From Cryphonectria parasitica EP155 (taxonomy: Eukaryota; Ascomycota; Sordariomycetes; Diaporthales; Cryphonectriaceae): DNA of 64,000 nucleotides. A program made the position numbers and the translations under genes. The notes under the pieces were generated by a model. It saw only the letters and a list, made by a program, of their open reading frames with translations, was not told the DNA's origin and searched no databases. Each line of letters begins with the position of its first letter. Position 1 is the stretch's first letter. Positions 1 through 11,724 of the stretch are shown here, piece after piece. The DNA lies in assembly GCF_011745365.1 (NCBI RefSeq), contig NW_024468913.1, positions 992,001 through 1,056,000 of the forward strand. The letters are read 5' to 3'.

Positions 1-637
1 CCCAGTCGCAGAATGTCGCAGCAGATTGGATGGTAATTCCTCGTTCGCGTTCCAGTTCCATAGAGTCCATTTTGGCGCCGACGCTGTCACGGCCTCGAAC
101 CTCGTGGATCGACTTGATTCTGCCCGTGTAGAAAAGAACTCGTTCCGTACATGTCGTTTTACCGCTGTCGATGTGTGCCTATTCCAATGAGCTCATGCCT
201 CGTGTAGCACTAAAATATCTAGTTTATAATGATCCTTACCGCAATACCAATATTTCGAACCATAGACAGGCGCTTCCTCTCTTCAGGGCTCATGCGCTCC
301 CTGACGACCTCGGGGGACAGATTCGCGGCATCTTTCGCAGCCTTAAGACTACAGCATAGAAAGGGAAAAAAGGTCAGTCAATTGAGCAAGAGTATCATGT
401 AGCACAAGAGAGACAGCAAACTTACGCTTCCTGGGCGGCATTGAGAGCAGCGCCCTTGTTGGAGGTCTGGTTGAAGGCTCTCTTCGCGCATTCGAACTGA
501 ATCGGCTGTTGCCATTTTCGCGATACCTCTGAGCTCGTCGGGCGACAGCGCTGGCTCAGCAACCTCGCTCCAGGGCTCGAGCTGAAGATGCGACCGTCAC
601 CCAAGACGGCCACGGCTCTAGACGCCCTCATCTTCAC
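1..637 (-). CDS. MEF1: Mitochondrial elongation factor G (MEF1), 5' part, runs off left edge
   Basis: GTPase that drives tRNA-mRNA translocation on the mitochondrial ribosome. Three exons are visible: 637-426, 348-240 and 178-1. They are separated by introns of 77 and 61 nt with GTAAGT/GTAAGG donors and TAG acceptors. Exon 1 encodes a basic, Ser-rich presequence typical of mitochondrial import. Exon 2 encodes [13 protein letters not shown], and exon 3 opens with the G1/P-loop AHIDSGKTT, followed by a switch I region ([12 protein letters not shown]). The splice joins are exact in this family. Only about 165 residues of a protein usually near 800 lie in the window. The start could be Met1 at 637 or the Met two codons later at 631. 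Identification is secure from the G1-G2 region. Confidence 0.93.
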
Positions 638-1345
638 GGATTCATGGGGGGGGGGGGGGGAAGGTGGTGGAGGGCAAGGAAAGGAATGTTGTGCGAGAAA
701 GAGCCTGGCGCACTCGTATAATTGTTGAACGACCCGAATAATTTTTTGGGTAGTCGGCAGGCAAACTGCAGCAGGGTCCTCCCTGTCAGTGTTGATTGGC
801 GGTGGTCATCACGCTGGACTCGACCCCTGCTGGCTTTTTTTCGTCTACTACAGTACTATAGTACATACCGTGAGTAGCACCATATGTATTGACTCTACTC
901 GATTAGTATAGAACTTACATTGGAAGTCTTTTGAAATGTACGGATCATTATGCCCCTAAACCTGAATTACTTTCTTGAATGGGATCAGATTCCCTAGACT
1001 TCTGCTTTCTAGCCAATGGTACTTCGCAGAGCTCATCATAAAAACAGCAGTTCGGGGGCTTCAATAGTAAGACCAACTCATCAGTTTGCGATCAGTGTAC
1101 TGAATTTTTCAGTTTGATTACTAGTAGGTATGCGGATGGCGAACTATCCCTAAATCATTTACTCATCCGACTAAAGCCCTTCCAAATGATGGACAGCCTA
1201 GGCCCTGCTTCTTCTTACTCCCTGGACGCCGTAAAATGCTGCTTTGACTTTGATTCATAATCCAACCCGTCTGTGACTCCAGTCATTTGTATGAGGAAAA
1301 AAAGGGGGGGTATCTGTTCAATGCACAAAAACACACCCTAAAACT
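638..1345. other. Intergenic, MEF1 promoter and protease 3' flank
   Basis: No gene seen. It holds a G15 run at 646-660 just upstream of the MEF1 start, and a GTAC-rich stretch near 847-875 (CAGTAC, TAGTAC) of a kind that recurs in other intergenic parts of this window. Confidence 0.6.
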
Positions 1346-2879
1346 TCACAGGAGCAAAGCGGCTCCTCCTGTAACGGCCACAGCCAACACGATACTATAC
1401 AGCCCGAGACCAGTAGGGACACCCGCCAAGTTCGCATCACTAGTTCCGTTGGAGAATCCAGCTTCGGCTGCGAAAGCTGGCTGCGTGGCTGTCGCCGTGC
1501 TCGTAGCCAAGGTCTGGTTAGGAGCAAGAGTGGCAGACGGGATTACGGCGCCCTGGCTTGCAAAAGTCACAATGTTGGACCCTGTTGCGTTGAAATCGGT
1601 CGGTGCAATGCCGATCTCGTTGTTGATCAGGTCGTACACCACGTAAGCGCTGCGCAAGAACGTGTCGCCGAGGAGGTAGGTGCCCGTGGCGTTCTGAATC
1701 CCAAACTCGCATACGTCCTCGCCCTCGTACGTTCCAGACGTGAAGGTCGGTGCCGGTCCCTCGAGAACAAGATCCAGTACGAGCTCGTCCATCGCGACCT
1801 TGACCGTCGGTCCGCCCGTCCCTGCAAAGGTGAAGGAGAAGTACCCCGTGCTCTTCTGCATCCTGCAAGGGATGACAGCTAGCCCTATCGATGCGCTGTA
1901 TACCGCACCCACTTCTTCCCAGATCTCTTGCGCCAAGTCCTGAGGCAGATAAGTGAGGGTCGTGCCCGAATCAAGCACGACCTCGACGGGATCGTCACGC
2001 GATATCAGCTGGTCGATACCGCTAGAGCTGGCCGCATATATCGACGTGAGCTCTACTATGAAGGAGTCATACTGACCCGTCACGCCATCCTCGAGGATGG
2101 GAATTCTCGTCAGGTTGCCCACATATTTCCGCGTATCTATGCCGCCGAAGAGAACACTTCCCGTGCTCGCATCCAGATCGTTCAGCCACAAGCTGTATGC
2201 ATTTGTCACGATCAGGCCCTGGCTCATCATCAACGCCGGCAGGTTTGCGTACTCCGCCGAGAGCGATTCTTCGGTGGTGATGATGGCCTCGTTGGCGATG
2301 TACCCCACGCCGACAAGCCCGTACGGGATGGTCGTGTCCTTGCCAAGTCCCATGGTCATATTCGACAGAGTGGCATCTGCGATGCTGAAAACGTCTGTGA
2401 AATAGTCACCTTTTGAATAGCTCCCGTCCACATAAGCGATCTCAAATTCCCCCGTGCCAAAATCATCGTATGTCGACGAGGTCTGGGGATCGACTGCCAG
2501 CCAGGAGATCAGCCAACACTGTGCAATGATTATGAGGACAATTCTTCGACTCACAGGTTCCAAGTGAGCATGCGTCCTCTTCGCACACACTCGCTTGCTT
2601 CCACGGTATCCAGATGTCACTGGAACCTGTGTCCAGCTGCAGTATAACATCCTGGCCAGGCGTACCCACAGTACAGGTCGCAAAGTAACCGCCTCTAGCG
2701 ATCGAATTCTCAATAATCTCCTGTTGGTATCCAGCGGCTCGTCTTCCCAGGGTGGATCTTTGTTGGTGATTCTTGTATATGTCCCACTTCACAACGCCTG
2801 CAGCGAGGGCTGACGGAGCTAGAAAGCCCGTGGCGGCGGCAACAGCAGCCGAGAAGACTGACGGTACCCTTGCTCTCAT
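1346..2879 (-). CDS. Secreted pepsin-like aspartic protease, probably GPI-anchored
   Basis: Family A1 endopeptidase of the yapsin/candidapepsin type, acting at the cell surface or wall. Two exons, 2879-2555 and 2493-1346, with a 61-nt intron (GTGAGT...CAG) give 490 aa. The spliced join reads SLGT-FDPQTSSTYDDF, the usual motif after the first catalytic loop. A signal peptide follows Met1 (MRARVPSVFSAAVAAATGFL). An in-frame Met 20 codons upstream, at 2939, would give 510 aa, but the signal peptide favours 2879. Both catalytic aspartates are present: DTGSS (D83) and DSGTT (D283). The tail is Ser/Thr-rich with N-glycosylation sites and ends in a hydrophobic stretch (YSIVLAVAVTGGAALLL), a typical GPI-attachment signal. 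The exact substrate cannot be told. Confidence 0.9.
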
Positions 2880-3770
2880 CCTCCCCTTCTTGCAAGCGTC
2901 AGGCTGCCGTGCGAGTGAAGCTGCGTGAAATGTGTTCAATGATCCCGCAAGGTCTCATAAAGAGCAGAAAGAAAGACAGAAAGCAACAGGAAGAAGCTGA
3001 AGCTCGCAACGATAATTATTGGGCTGAAAAAGGAATGTAGACCAAGTTCAGAGGAATCAACGTGAAACGCCTAGGCCAGAGGCAAAATGAACGTCAAGGC
3101 TTTTTGGCAAGCCCAGGTAACCAAATGAGCTGCGGAGCCTTGGGAGGGAGCGCAGCTCCACAAGTTTCTGTAAATGCAGCAGCAAAGGCATATGAAAGAA
3201 GAGTGAAAGAATCCAAAATTGGCCTAAGAAGTAGTTAAGTGGACGGTGGCCCTTCCAAGCAGGCGCCAAGATGAATGCCAAGCGAAGAGAAGAAGAGCGC
3301 TGGAGCCTTGCTCAGGAGGTCGTTCCTTGCTTGCTGCAATCGAGCTGGCATTGACGATCAAGCAAATTGAATGCTTGCAGGAGTTTGTCGGGGGGTGCGC
3401 GGAAGCGCATGGGTGTGTTACTGAATGAAACTCAACTAGAATCCTAGTGCAGTAGAATAGGAGATTCCACGAACCCTCCACAGGGGGGTTCGTCACTTCC
3501 ACAGTTTCTAGGTCATCTGTCGAGGCAGGCTCGACGTCTCTGAAAGTTGGCTATTGCAAATTAGCTTGGATGCCTGCTATACGATTTTCTTCAGACATCG
3601 TTCGAACTTGTACATCAATGACTTCTCTAGTCATACCGGCGTCTTGGCTAGTTGCTTGCCCAAGATCTAGCGTTGCAATCCAAGTCTTTGCTATTGCGTT
3701 GTGTTGCTGCCAAGTCATCGACAAGGTGTTATCTAACGGGCAAGTCTTGTGACCTACAAACTTTCCAAGT
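2880..3770. other. Intergenic between protease and aminotransferase
   Basis: Both flanking genes are on the minus strand, so this is the protease promoter plus the aminotransferase 3' flank. Short open frames here have no recognisable protein character. Nothing else seen. Confidence 0.6.
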
Positions 3771-5031
3771 TTAAGGCGACAGGCATTCGTTCACGTAGGC
3801 CCCAAGCCTAACCAACGCCTTCTTCAGCACTGCCGTCTCGTTCACATATCCGATGCGGACGTAGCCCTTGAAGTCCTTGCCGTGGCCGAAGCACTTCGCG
3901 CCTGGTAGGAACATGGCCTTTGTCTTTTCGAGCACGTCCAGAGAGAATGCTTCGTCATCCACCGGCTCCCCCTTGTTTATAAATTGGATGAAGGCCGTGG
4001 TGCCAGCTGTCGGCTTGATCCAAGTACATACATCTTTGTGTTCCTGTACGAACTTGTCCAACAGCTCGAGGTTCGCCCTCGCCATCTTCAGGTTGCGCTC
4101 GATTAGGTTCGGCCTGACGGCATCCGACAATGCATAACTGGCAATCTGGTCGTCCAGATAGGACACCGAGATGGTGGTATAGTCTCGTGCCTGCGCCACG
4201 GCCTCGATGATGCTCTTATCCCTCGATGCGATCCAACCGAGGCGGATACCTGCCAGTGCCCAGGCCTTGGACATGGAGCTGGTCGAGATGGTCTTCTCGT
4301 AGCCAAACGAGAGGATCGAAGGTGGCTTGTCAGCCCCGTCGGGTAGGCTGTGGAACAAGGGACGATACACCTCGTCGCATAGAACGATGATGTCGTGAGC
4401 CTTTGCAAACTCGACAATGGAACCCAGTACGGCCTTGGGAATGGTGGAGCCGCTCGGGTTGTTCGGGTTGTTGATAATGATCATTTTCGTGTTGCTTCTC
4501 ACAAGTGAGTCCAGCTCGCTAGCATCAGGGATGTAACCGTCTTCCTTCTTTAGCTTCCATAGTGACACCTCGGCACCTAGACTCTGTGGCACGCCATAGA
4601 GTTGTTGGTACGTAGGGTATACACAGATGACATGGTCCTGAGGCCCGATCAGGGTGTAAAATAGTAGGAAATTTGCGACGATGGCTCCCTGTGTGATCAA
4701 GATGCTGCTGGCGGAGAGAGGCGTAGATGCGTCCTCCTTTGCGTATATAGCAGCCACCCGCTCTCGGAGAATATCTGACCCCCGAATCGCGCCGTAGGTG
4801 AGTTTCTTGGACAGGTTCAGAGGGCTGACACCGGCCTGCTCAGTCGAGAGTGCCTGAAGGTCCTCGACAGAAACTGAGGCAGCACAGGTCTCGGCTATGT
4901 TGAGGACGCCCTCCGTGTTCTCATACCTTCAGCAGACAGGGTCAGCAAGGAAGGGAAAACATTGCGGGACAGATTTGATGTGCTTACTCGTCCATCCATT
5001 GCTCCACCGCAAACGGTTCGATTTTGACCAT
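3771..5031 (-). CDS. PLP-dependent class I/II aminotransferase
   Basis: Fold-type I aminotransferase, aspartate aminotransferase-like; the amino donor is not predictable. A 44-nt first exon (5031-4988) encodes MVKIEPFAVEQWMDE and is joined by a 61-nt intron (GTAAGC...AAG) to exon 2 (4926-3771), giving 399 aa. Motifs are in order: NNPNNPSGS (substrate/PLP site), CDEVYRP (Asp that binds the pyridine nitrogen) and SSMSKAWALAGIRLGWI, in which K235 is the Schiff-base lysine. The C-terminal GYVRIGYVNET provides the carboxylate-binding arginine. Length and motifs are intact. Several fungal homologues are annotated as capreomycidine-synthase-like or simply aminotransferase; I would not go further. 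No biosynthetic neighbours were seen. Confidence 0.9.
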
Positions 5032-6453
5032 CTTGGCTACGAGACAGTGACTGACCTTAGACTGCGTCCTGGAGAATGACTCTGCCGGTTTGAAGAAGCA
5101 GCGGGATGAAAATTGCCAGAGCCAACTTATATCAGCCTATATGAGGAATTCGTTTGTCTGCCCGCACTAGCGCACGCCCCAGCGTAGACGCAATTGCGCA
5201 TCAACACGAATAAACACATGGCGCAGTTGAGAGGTTTTGAAATGCGGGTTTTTCAAGAATAACAGAAGAAGAGAAGGGCAGGATAAACAAACAAAGGAGA
5301 AAGGAGAAGAGGAGGAAGAAAAAGAGGTAGGGAAGCCCATAGGATACAGGTGAAGGACCATTTATTACAGTCAAGATTTACCAACAAGCAATAATATGCA
5401 GGTCAACAATGAGCATTCCAGATGAGCAGGCTGCTGATGATTTAGATCAGCCACTTCTCAAGATCAGATGAAACACATCAGATAACTATGGCAAAGTGTG
5501 TTGCCAAAAGACATATAAAGGTGATTCAGAATTCCCAGTGCTATCAGGATCGGCCTGTTATATGGCCTGCATCCAAATGGGCTGTAAGACGTGCTGTTTC
5601 TCACATCTCACATCTCTGGAATTATTAGTTGATCTTTGAGCTCCCAACACTTTTATTTATTTATTTGACAAATAAAAGCTGTAACGGTGTATACCCATAG
5701 ATTCTTCACAAACAGTGTCATAAGTAACGTATTGCAACTGGGGTGGCTATACTGCAGTAGATGCATCAAGGAAGCGCCATGCTGGAAGTTGAAGGCCGCC
5801 CTGAAGTCTGACCCACCGTTCTGTGCCACAGGTACTGTTTCTGGAGATTAGCAAGCCCAACCCAGCCACCCCATCATCATACCGAAGGCATGGGGTACTT
5901 CTTGGATGCATACGTCATCAGGTGATGGGTGTAGTACACCTAGACTCACAATCAATTTCCTTATCTAGATATGGCAGTGAGTCTCTACAGATGTGACTTA
6001 CTGGAAACTCCTGGGTAATAGCATTTCAGATTGACAGTGTACGAGACAGAATTACTGGGAAAGTATCAAATGTTGGGGACATCTGCCCCATAGGTCTGCC
6101 GGAGGGGTTTTGATAGCGGTAGGTACCCGAGACTCCGAGCTGCCTCCCCCTGCGAACAGGGTTCTCCACGTGTGGGTATATAGGAAGCTGTGGGGGCTTA
6201 GCACAACCGCTAAAGGAGCTCTGCATGCTGCTCAGGTGAATGACCTGCAGGTGGGCAGTCTATCATACTGCATTGCATACTTCCTAGCCCACAAGGCAGA
6301 CAGACCACTTGATTCGGGAGGTCACTTGCCCGAGACCTTTGCCCATCTTACACACACACACCACCCTCAGGGACGCTCCTCAATAACACACTCTAAGGCT
6401 CTTCATCTCAGAACCAGGAGAGAGAGAGTGTGTGTCTACTGTCCCTCTGCAAC
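5032..6453. other. Divergent intergenic region (aminotransferase / ABC transporter)
   Basis: A 1.4 kb head-to-head spacer between the minus-strand aminotransferase and the plus-strand ABC transporter. It holds a TTTA-repeat AT-rich patch near 5651-5680, a TATATAG box near 6176-6182, and short AC and AG/GT tracts at about 6350-6362 and 6418-6433 just before the transporter start. No gene supported. Confidence 0.55.
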
Positions 6454-9400
6454 ATGGCATCGCGGACGGCCTGCGCCTTCATACTGGGGGCGCTTGCGCT
6501 GTCGAGCGCCGCCTCCGCCTTCTCCAACTACTCGTCCTCCTATGCCGGTGTCGAGGCGTTGCGCGCACAGCTTGCGCTGATGGACGATCGCCCGAAGGAC
6601 TGCCCGCCATGGTCTGTCTTCTTTTCCCCAGGTGTCCAGGCGAACTCTCGATAGCTGACACTTGTTATGTCTACAGCTTTAACTGCCTCCTACCAGCGTT
6701 TACCTGCGGCCAATATGCGGAATGCAACACGTACAACGGCCAGTGCACCTGTCCTGATGGATTCGGTGGCATTGACTGCATTGAGCCTCGTACGTCCCTC
6801 GATAATGGCGTCTCGTCTTCTTGCGTTTCTTCTCCCCTATACTGACTGAAGATTAGTGTGCGGTTCATTGGCCAAAGGCAACGAACATCGACAGATACGC
6901 GCAGGCGACCGGTGCGAATGCGACGAAGGCTGGGGTGGCATAAACTGCAATGTGTGCGATGACGATCGGGCCTGCAATTCTCTGATGGAGTCTGGAGACG
7001 GCGGCGTTTGCTATCAGATGGGCAATGTGCTCAAGAACAACTACCAGATGTGCGACGTGACCAACGACAAGATCCGAGACCTTCTGGGTGAACAAGTTCC
7101 ACAGGTCACATTCACTTGCAACGCGCCTGATGGCCGATGTGACTTCCAATGTGAGCAGACCAACCCTACCCATCGCTCCTTGAGAGCCATGAATGCGCTG
7201 ACACCTCGCAGTCTGGGTCGACCAGAAAGAATCCTTCTACTGTACCCTCGACCACTGCGAATCGAGCTACGACTTCAGCGACGAGAACTACAACAGGACC
7301 ACATATAACTGCAAGAACGTCGAGTGCTCATGCATCCCCGACCGGATGCTCTGTGGCCTGGACGGATCCGTTGACATTACTGACTTCCTGAGCGAGGAGA
7401 TTAAGGGTCCCGGCTCGTTCAAGTGTGTTCAGAACAAGGGTGGCGTCAACAAGTGCAGCTTCGAGGAGCCGGCCATGAACGACCTGATCAGCTCTATCAT
7501 TGGTGACTCGAGCATCTTCCTGTCCTGCCGCTCCGGCGAGTGTGTGCACTTCTCCGAGCTGCCTGACTACAAGCCGTCCGTTCCGAAGATCAACACACCA
7601 CTCATCGCTGGCGTGATTGCCGGCTGCGCCCTCTTCCTTGTCGCCGTGATCGTCCTCACCTGGTATCTGTCAAGACGCTCCTTTAGATATGGACCCATCC
7701 ATCTGGACGACTCCGACGACGAGGCCCTCAAGCTTATGGCAGACCATAAACCTGCGTCGCTGCAATTCGAGAACGTCTCATACACCCTCAACGGCAAGCA
7801 GATCCTGCACTCTCTGTCAGGCGTCGCTCGCCCTGGAGAGATTACAGCCATAATGGGTGCTTCCGGCGCTGGCAAGACGACATTTTTGGACATTCTCGCA
7901 CGCAAGAACAAGCGAGGTGACGTGAGCGGTGACTTCTTCGTCAACGGCGAAAAGGTCAGCGACGTGGAATTCAAGTCCGTTGTTGGTTTCGTCGACCAGG
8001 AAGACACCATGCTCCCGACTTTGACAGTCCACGAGACGATCCTCAACAGCGCCTTGCTGCGACTGCCCCGGGATATGACAAGGGCTGCAAAGGAACAACG
8101 AGTCACGGAGGTCGAGAAACAGCTTGGTATCTTCCATATCAAGGACTCCCTCATCGGTTCGGAGGAGGGCAAGGGTCGTGGCATCTCCGGTGGCGAGAAG
8201 CGCCGGGTCGGCATCGCGTGCGAATTAGTCACCAGCCCTTCCATCCTCTTCTTGGACGAACCTACCAGCGGTCTCGACGCATACAACGCCTTCAACGTTA
8301 TCGAATGCCTGGTGACTCTGGCCAAGGACTTCAAGCGGACTGTTATCTTCACGATTCACCAGCCACGGTCAAACATCGTCGCCCTGTTCGATCGGCTGGT
8401 CCTCTTGGCGCAAGGTAATCCTGTATTTTCGGGTCCGTTCGGCCAGTGCCAGGAATACTTTGACCGCGTTGGATACGAGTGCCCACCAGGATTTAATATT
8501 GCAGACTTCCTCGTCGACCTGACCATGCATGCAAGCTCATCCACCAGCTTCGACGACGGCACTGTGTCCGCCGACGTGGCCAGTGTTGGGCCAAGTTCTA
8601 CTCGGGGTGTCAAGAGTATCGCCAGCATCTCCAACGTCAGTATTGGTGAGGACAGCGGAGTCGAGGCGTCCTCGTCCAGACCCAAGAACAAGCGCCGAGA
8701 CTCTGTCAAGTCCAGGCAGGAGCGCGAGCTGTTCACTCGTCGCAAGACCAATACCGATGCCGCTTCGTCGGATGGTGAGGGCGAGTCTGGTGCATACAAG
8801 CTTCACAGACAACCTCCTAGCCGCATCCCACCTCAGATCATTGAGGACCCCCACGATCTTCCTCCTGCGGCATCCGGCGGGACCGACCTCGATATCCTCG
8901 TCAGTTCTTTCCGGACTTCTGACATCGCTCGCGAAATTCATGAGGAGATCTCACAAGCAGTAACCACCGCTCAAAACGCCAATGGTCGGAACGGAAACGC
9001 GTACAATGCTGCAGGACCCAACATTCACACGAGTGTCGTTGGAAAGGGTTACGCACGCATCGGATACAGCCGACAGTTTATCATCTTGTCACAGCGCACT
9101 TGGAAGAATCTTTACCGCAATCCGTTACTGATGCTGACGCATTATGCGATCGCTATCCTCCTCGGTGTACTCTCTGGATATCTCTTCTACGGCTTAACCG
9201 AGGATATCCCTGGCTTTCAGAACCGCCTGGGTCTCTTCTTCTTCGTGCTGGCTCTCTTCGGTTTCAGTACCTTGACAAGCCTGAACGTTTTCTCGTCGGA
9301 GAGGTTACTCTTCACAAGGGAGCGTGCAAATGGGTACTACTCGCCAGTCACCTATTTTGCATCCAAAGTTCTCTTTGATATCATACCTCTTCGGATCATC

Positions 9401-9895
9401 CCGCCAATCCTCATGGGTATCATCATCTACCCGATGACCGGATTGCAGGCGGACGCGGCTCACTTCTTCATCTTCATCCTCGTGCTGGTATTGTTCAACC
9501 TTGCAGCTGCCTCTATCTGTCTCTTCATAGGCATCGTCTGCAAGGACAACAGCGTGGCAAACTTAATCGGCAGCCTCGTCATGCTCTTCAGCCTGCTATT
9601 TGCAGGACTTCTCCTCAACCAGGACAAGATTCCTGACGGCGCCAAGTGGCTCCAGTGGTTGTCTATCTTCCACTATGCTTTCGAATCTCTCATCGTCAAC
9701 GAAGTCAGCAAGCTGACGCTGGTGGATAAGAAATATGGTCTGGATATCACTGTGCCTGGTGCTGCGATCCTCAGCTCGTTTGGGTTCGACAACAGCGCCA
9801 TGTGGAGAGATGTCATCTGCCTGGGTGCTTATGCTGCCGGCTTTGTTATCCTGGCATATGCTGCGATGCACGTCCTGCTGGTAGAGAAGCGATAG
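6454..9895 (+). CDS. ADP1: ABCG half-transporter, ADP1-like, with EGF-like lumenal N-terminus
   Basis: Four exons (6454-6611, 6677-6789, 6857-7150, 7212-9895) encode 1082 aa, close to yeast Adp1 (about 1050). Order: signal peptide ([20 protein letters not shown]), a Cys-rich lumenal region with EGF-like repeats ([20 protein letters not shown]), a transmembrane segment ([20 protein letters not shown]), then the nucleotide-binding domain. This has Walker [10 protein letters not shown] (about 404-412), signature ISGGEKRR (about 513) and Walker [13 protein letters not shown] (about 533). A disordered Ser/Arg linker follows, then a membrane domain of about six helices near the C-terminus. The first intron uses the less common donor GTCTGT; joining CPP-CFNC across it restores the conserved Cys pattern. 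Upstream in-frame codons lack an ATG. Substrate unknown in this family. Confidence 0.93.
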
Positions 9896-10271
9896 GATGG
9901 TGACTGTGTAGAGATAAGCGGTGGTGTGGAGACTATTGTACATGTCGTTGAAATTTGGAAGCGTTCCTGCATGCGATCCTGCTCTGGTCGGGGACATGGG
10001 ACGGTCGCTATCTAGACTATGCTCTGCTCTTTCATAGAGGCAATCTGGGCTGATCCAGCCCGACTTTGTATTGCATTCAAACCTTCGGCGTTGGGGGACG
10101 AATTTTGGAGCATCGTGAAAGCAATACGGGTCCTGTCTTGTACACACTCCAATGAAAAAGATTCCTTGTTTATATATCAGTCGTCCATGCTTGCTCGTCC
10201 ATGTGGCGTGAAGTTGCATATACGTGAGTAGCGTCATTTGGATTTGTAACATTTCTCTTGTCCGAAATCGT
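9896..10271. other. Convergent 3' spacer
   Basis: Tail-to-tail spacer between the ABC transporter (plus) and the mS26-like gene (minus), holding both 3' UTRs. No gene seen. Confidence 0.6.
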
Positions 10272-11219
10272 CTAGCCTACAGACAACGCACCACCGGTGA
10301 GCTCGCCCGCCACAACCTTCTGCCTCTGCACCGTCTTGTTGAAGGATGTATCGTAAGCCTTTGTGACGTGCGTGCTCGTGCCCCTCATATCTGCAAACAT
10401 CTGCCGCACCGTCGTCGGCGACCCGTATGCCTCCCACATGTTCTCCGCGCCCCAGTAGATACCGCGTGCGGTGCCCGCCTTGGTGAAGTGCTCCTCGGAG
10501 AAAATCTCATCCACCTTCTTGGCCAGCTCCTCCTCGGTCACGATGAAGTCGCTTGCCTCGACGTAGAGCCGCTGGATCGCATCCTTCCTCGCCTCCGACT
10601 TGGCCGCCTGCAGCGCCGCCGTCCGCTGGGCGGACTCCCGCTGGCGCGTGGCATACATCGGGTCCCGGATGACCGACGTGTCCAGCGTGGCCTGCGGGAT
10701 CGTGCCCCGTGTGAACACCTCATCCGGCCGCTCGGGGGCGCGCTTGTCGTCCAGGTTGCGCTGCGCGTGGGCGTCGGCTCGAGCTTTGGCCTTGGTCTCC
10801 CGCTTCACCTTGCGCTTCCACAGGTTGCCGATGCCGCTGCCCAGCGCCTGCCGCCGGCTCTCGGCCATGAGACGCTTCCAGGCGTCGCGTTCAGACCGCG
10901 GCGGCTCGCCGCGCCGTTCGGCCTTGGAGTGCGGTGCTGTGTCGCGGACGAAGGTCGGCGAGAGCTTGTGGTCCTTGTGGGCGCGCTTAGTGAAGATCTC
11001 GCGCGGAATGGGGAGGCGACCCTTGATAATGGGCTTCTTGGTCTCGTCTGACTGGGGGAGGTCGGGGAGGGGGATGAAACGAGGGGATTCGGGCGGAATG
11101 GGAATGTCGGAGGGGTTGGCAGTGGTGCTGCTGAATGGTCGAGCTGCTGCGGTGGCACTGCGAGCGAGGACGGGCACTGCGAGCGACCGCAGAGGCGCTC
11201 TTCGTATTGGTGGTGGCAT
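10272..11219 (-). CDS. PET123: Mitochondrial small-subunit ribosomal protein mS26 (PET123-like)
   Basis: An intronless 315-aa protein. The N-terminus is a clear mitochondrial presequence: basic, Ala/Ser-rich, PLRSLAVPVLARSATAAARP, followed by FSST. The body is highly charged and helical (KLMAESRRQ, NLWKRKVKRETKAKARADAH), with PIPPESPRFIPLP and KGRLPIPREIF segments as I recall them from fungal Pet123/mS26 proteins. This assigns it to the mitoribosomal small subunit. The start at 11219 has a good context (CACAATGCC); the frame stays open upstream to 11414, but those codons precede the presequence. The assignment rests on remembered family character, so a generic mitochondrial protein remains possible. 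It is divergent from NOG2. Confidence 0.65.
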   Translation of the reverse strand: MPPPIRRAPLRSLAVPVLARSATAAARPFSSTTANPSDIPIPPESPRFIPLPDLPQSDETKKPIIKGRLPIPREIFTKRAHKDHKLSPTFVRDTAPHSKAERRGEPPRSERDAWKRLMAESRRQALGSGIGNLWKRKVKRETKAKARADAHAQRNLDDKRAPERPDEVFTRGTIPQATLDTSVIRDPMYATRQRESAQRTAALQAAKSEARKDAIQRLYVEASDFIVTEEELAKKVDEIFSEEHFTKAGTARGIYWGAENMWEAYGSPTTVRQMFADMRGTSTHVTKAYDTSFNKTVQRQKVVAGELTGGALSVG

Positions 11220-11724
11220 TGTGGGCGGATGTGTGGATTGTGTAAACCGTGTCTGCGTGTCTGGCCGGAACAACGGGACGAGTATGTTGAGATTCGTCGC
11301 CGTCCAGCCCCCTCGAAATTGATTGACCAACGCTCGAGTGCAGGTGGTGAGATGGAGAGGGCGTTGGTGCAATTGGTAGCTCATGGGAACGAAATTTCGT
11401 CTTACATAACACACTGAGACTCGCTAAAATTTTGGAGGCAGGCATTGGGGCCCCACCAAACTCCAATCAACCCTGCAGCTCTGAACTTTTTTTTTCTTAC
11501 TTCTTCTGAAGGGTCCCCTCCGTTTCCCCTTCTGCTACTTGATGAATTTCCTGCACCGCTAGGCCTTCTCCCAACGTGTTTCTACTTGATTCAATTTATT
11601 TTTTGGTAGCACACGCTCGGTCTCGAGAGGTTTGGACAGGATTGCCCATCATCTTCTTTCCAATCCAGTCAACTCAAACTCATAACGACAAAACGAACTG
11701 CGCCAAGTCGCTAACAGTTCAGCG
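11220..11724. promoter_or_regulatory. Shared 505-bp divergent promoter (mS26 / NOG2)
   Basis: Start codons of the two genes lie 505 bp apart, back to back. CCAAT boxes are seen at 11463-11467 and 11660-11664. There is a T-rich run near 11487-11497 and pyrimidine-rich leader sequence toward NOG2. Core promoter function is inferred from position. Confidence 0.55.

Noticed and set aside
10224..11051. 275-codon plus-strand open frame
   Set aside because: Antisense of the mS26-like gene; Arg/Leu-rich with no family character.
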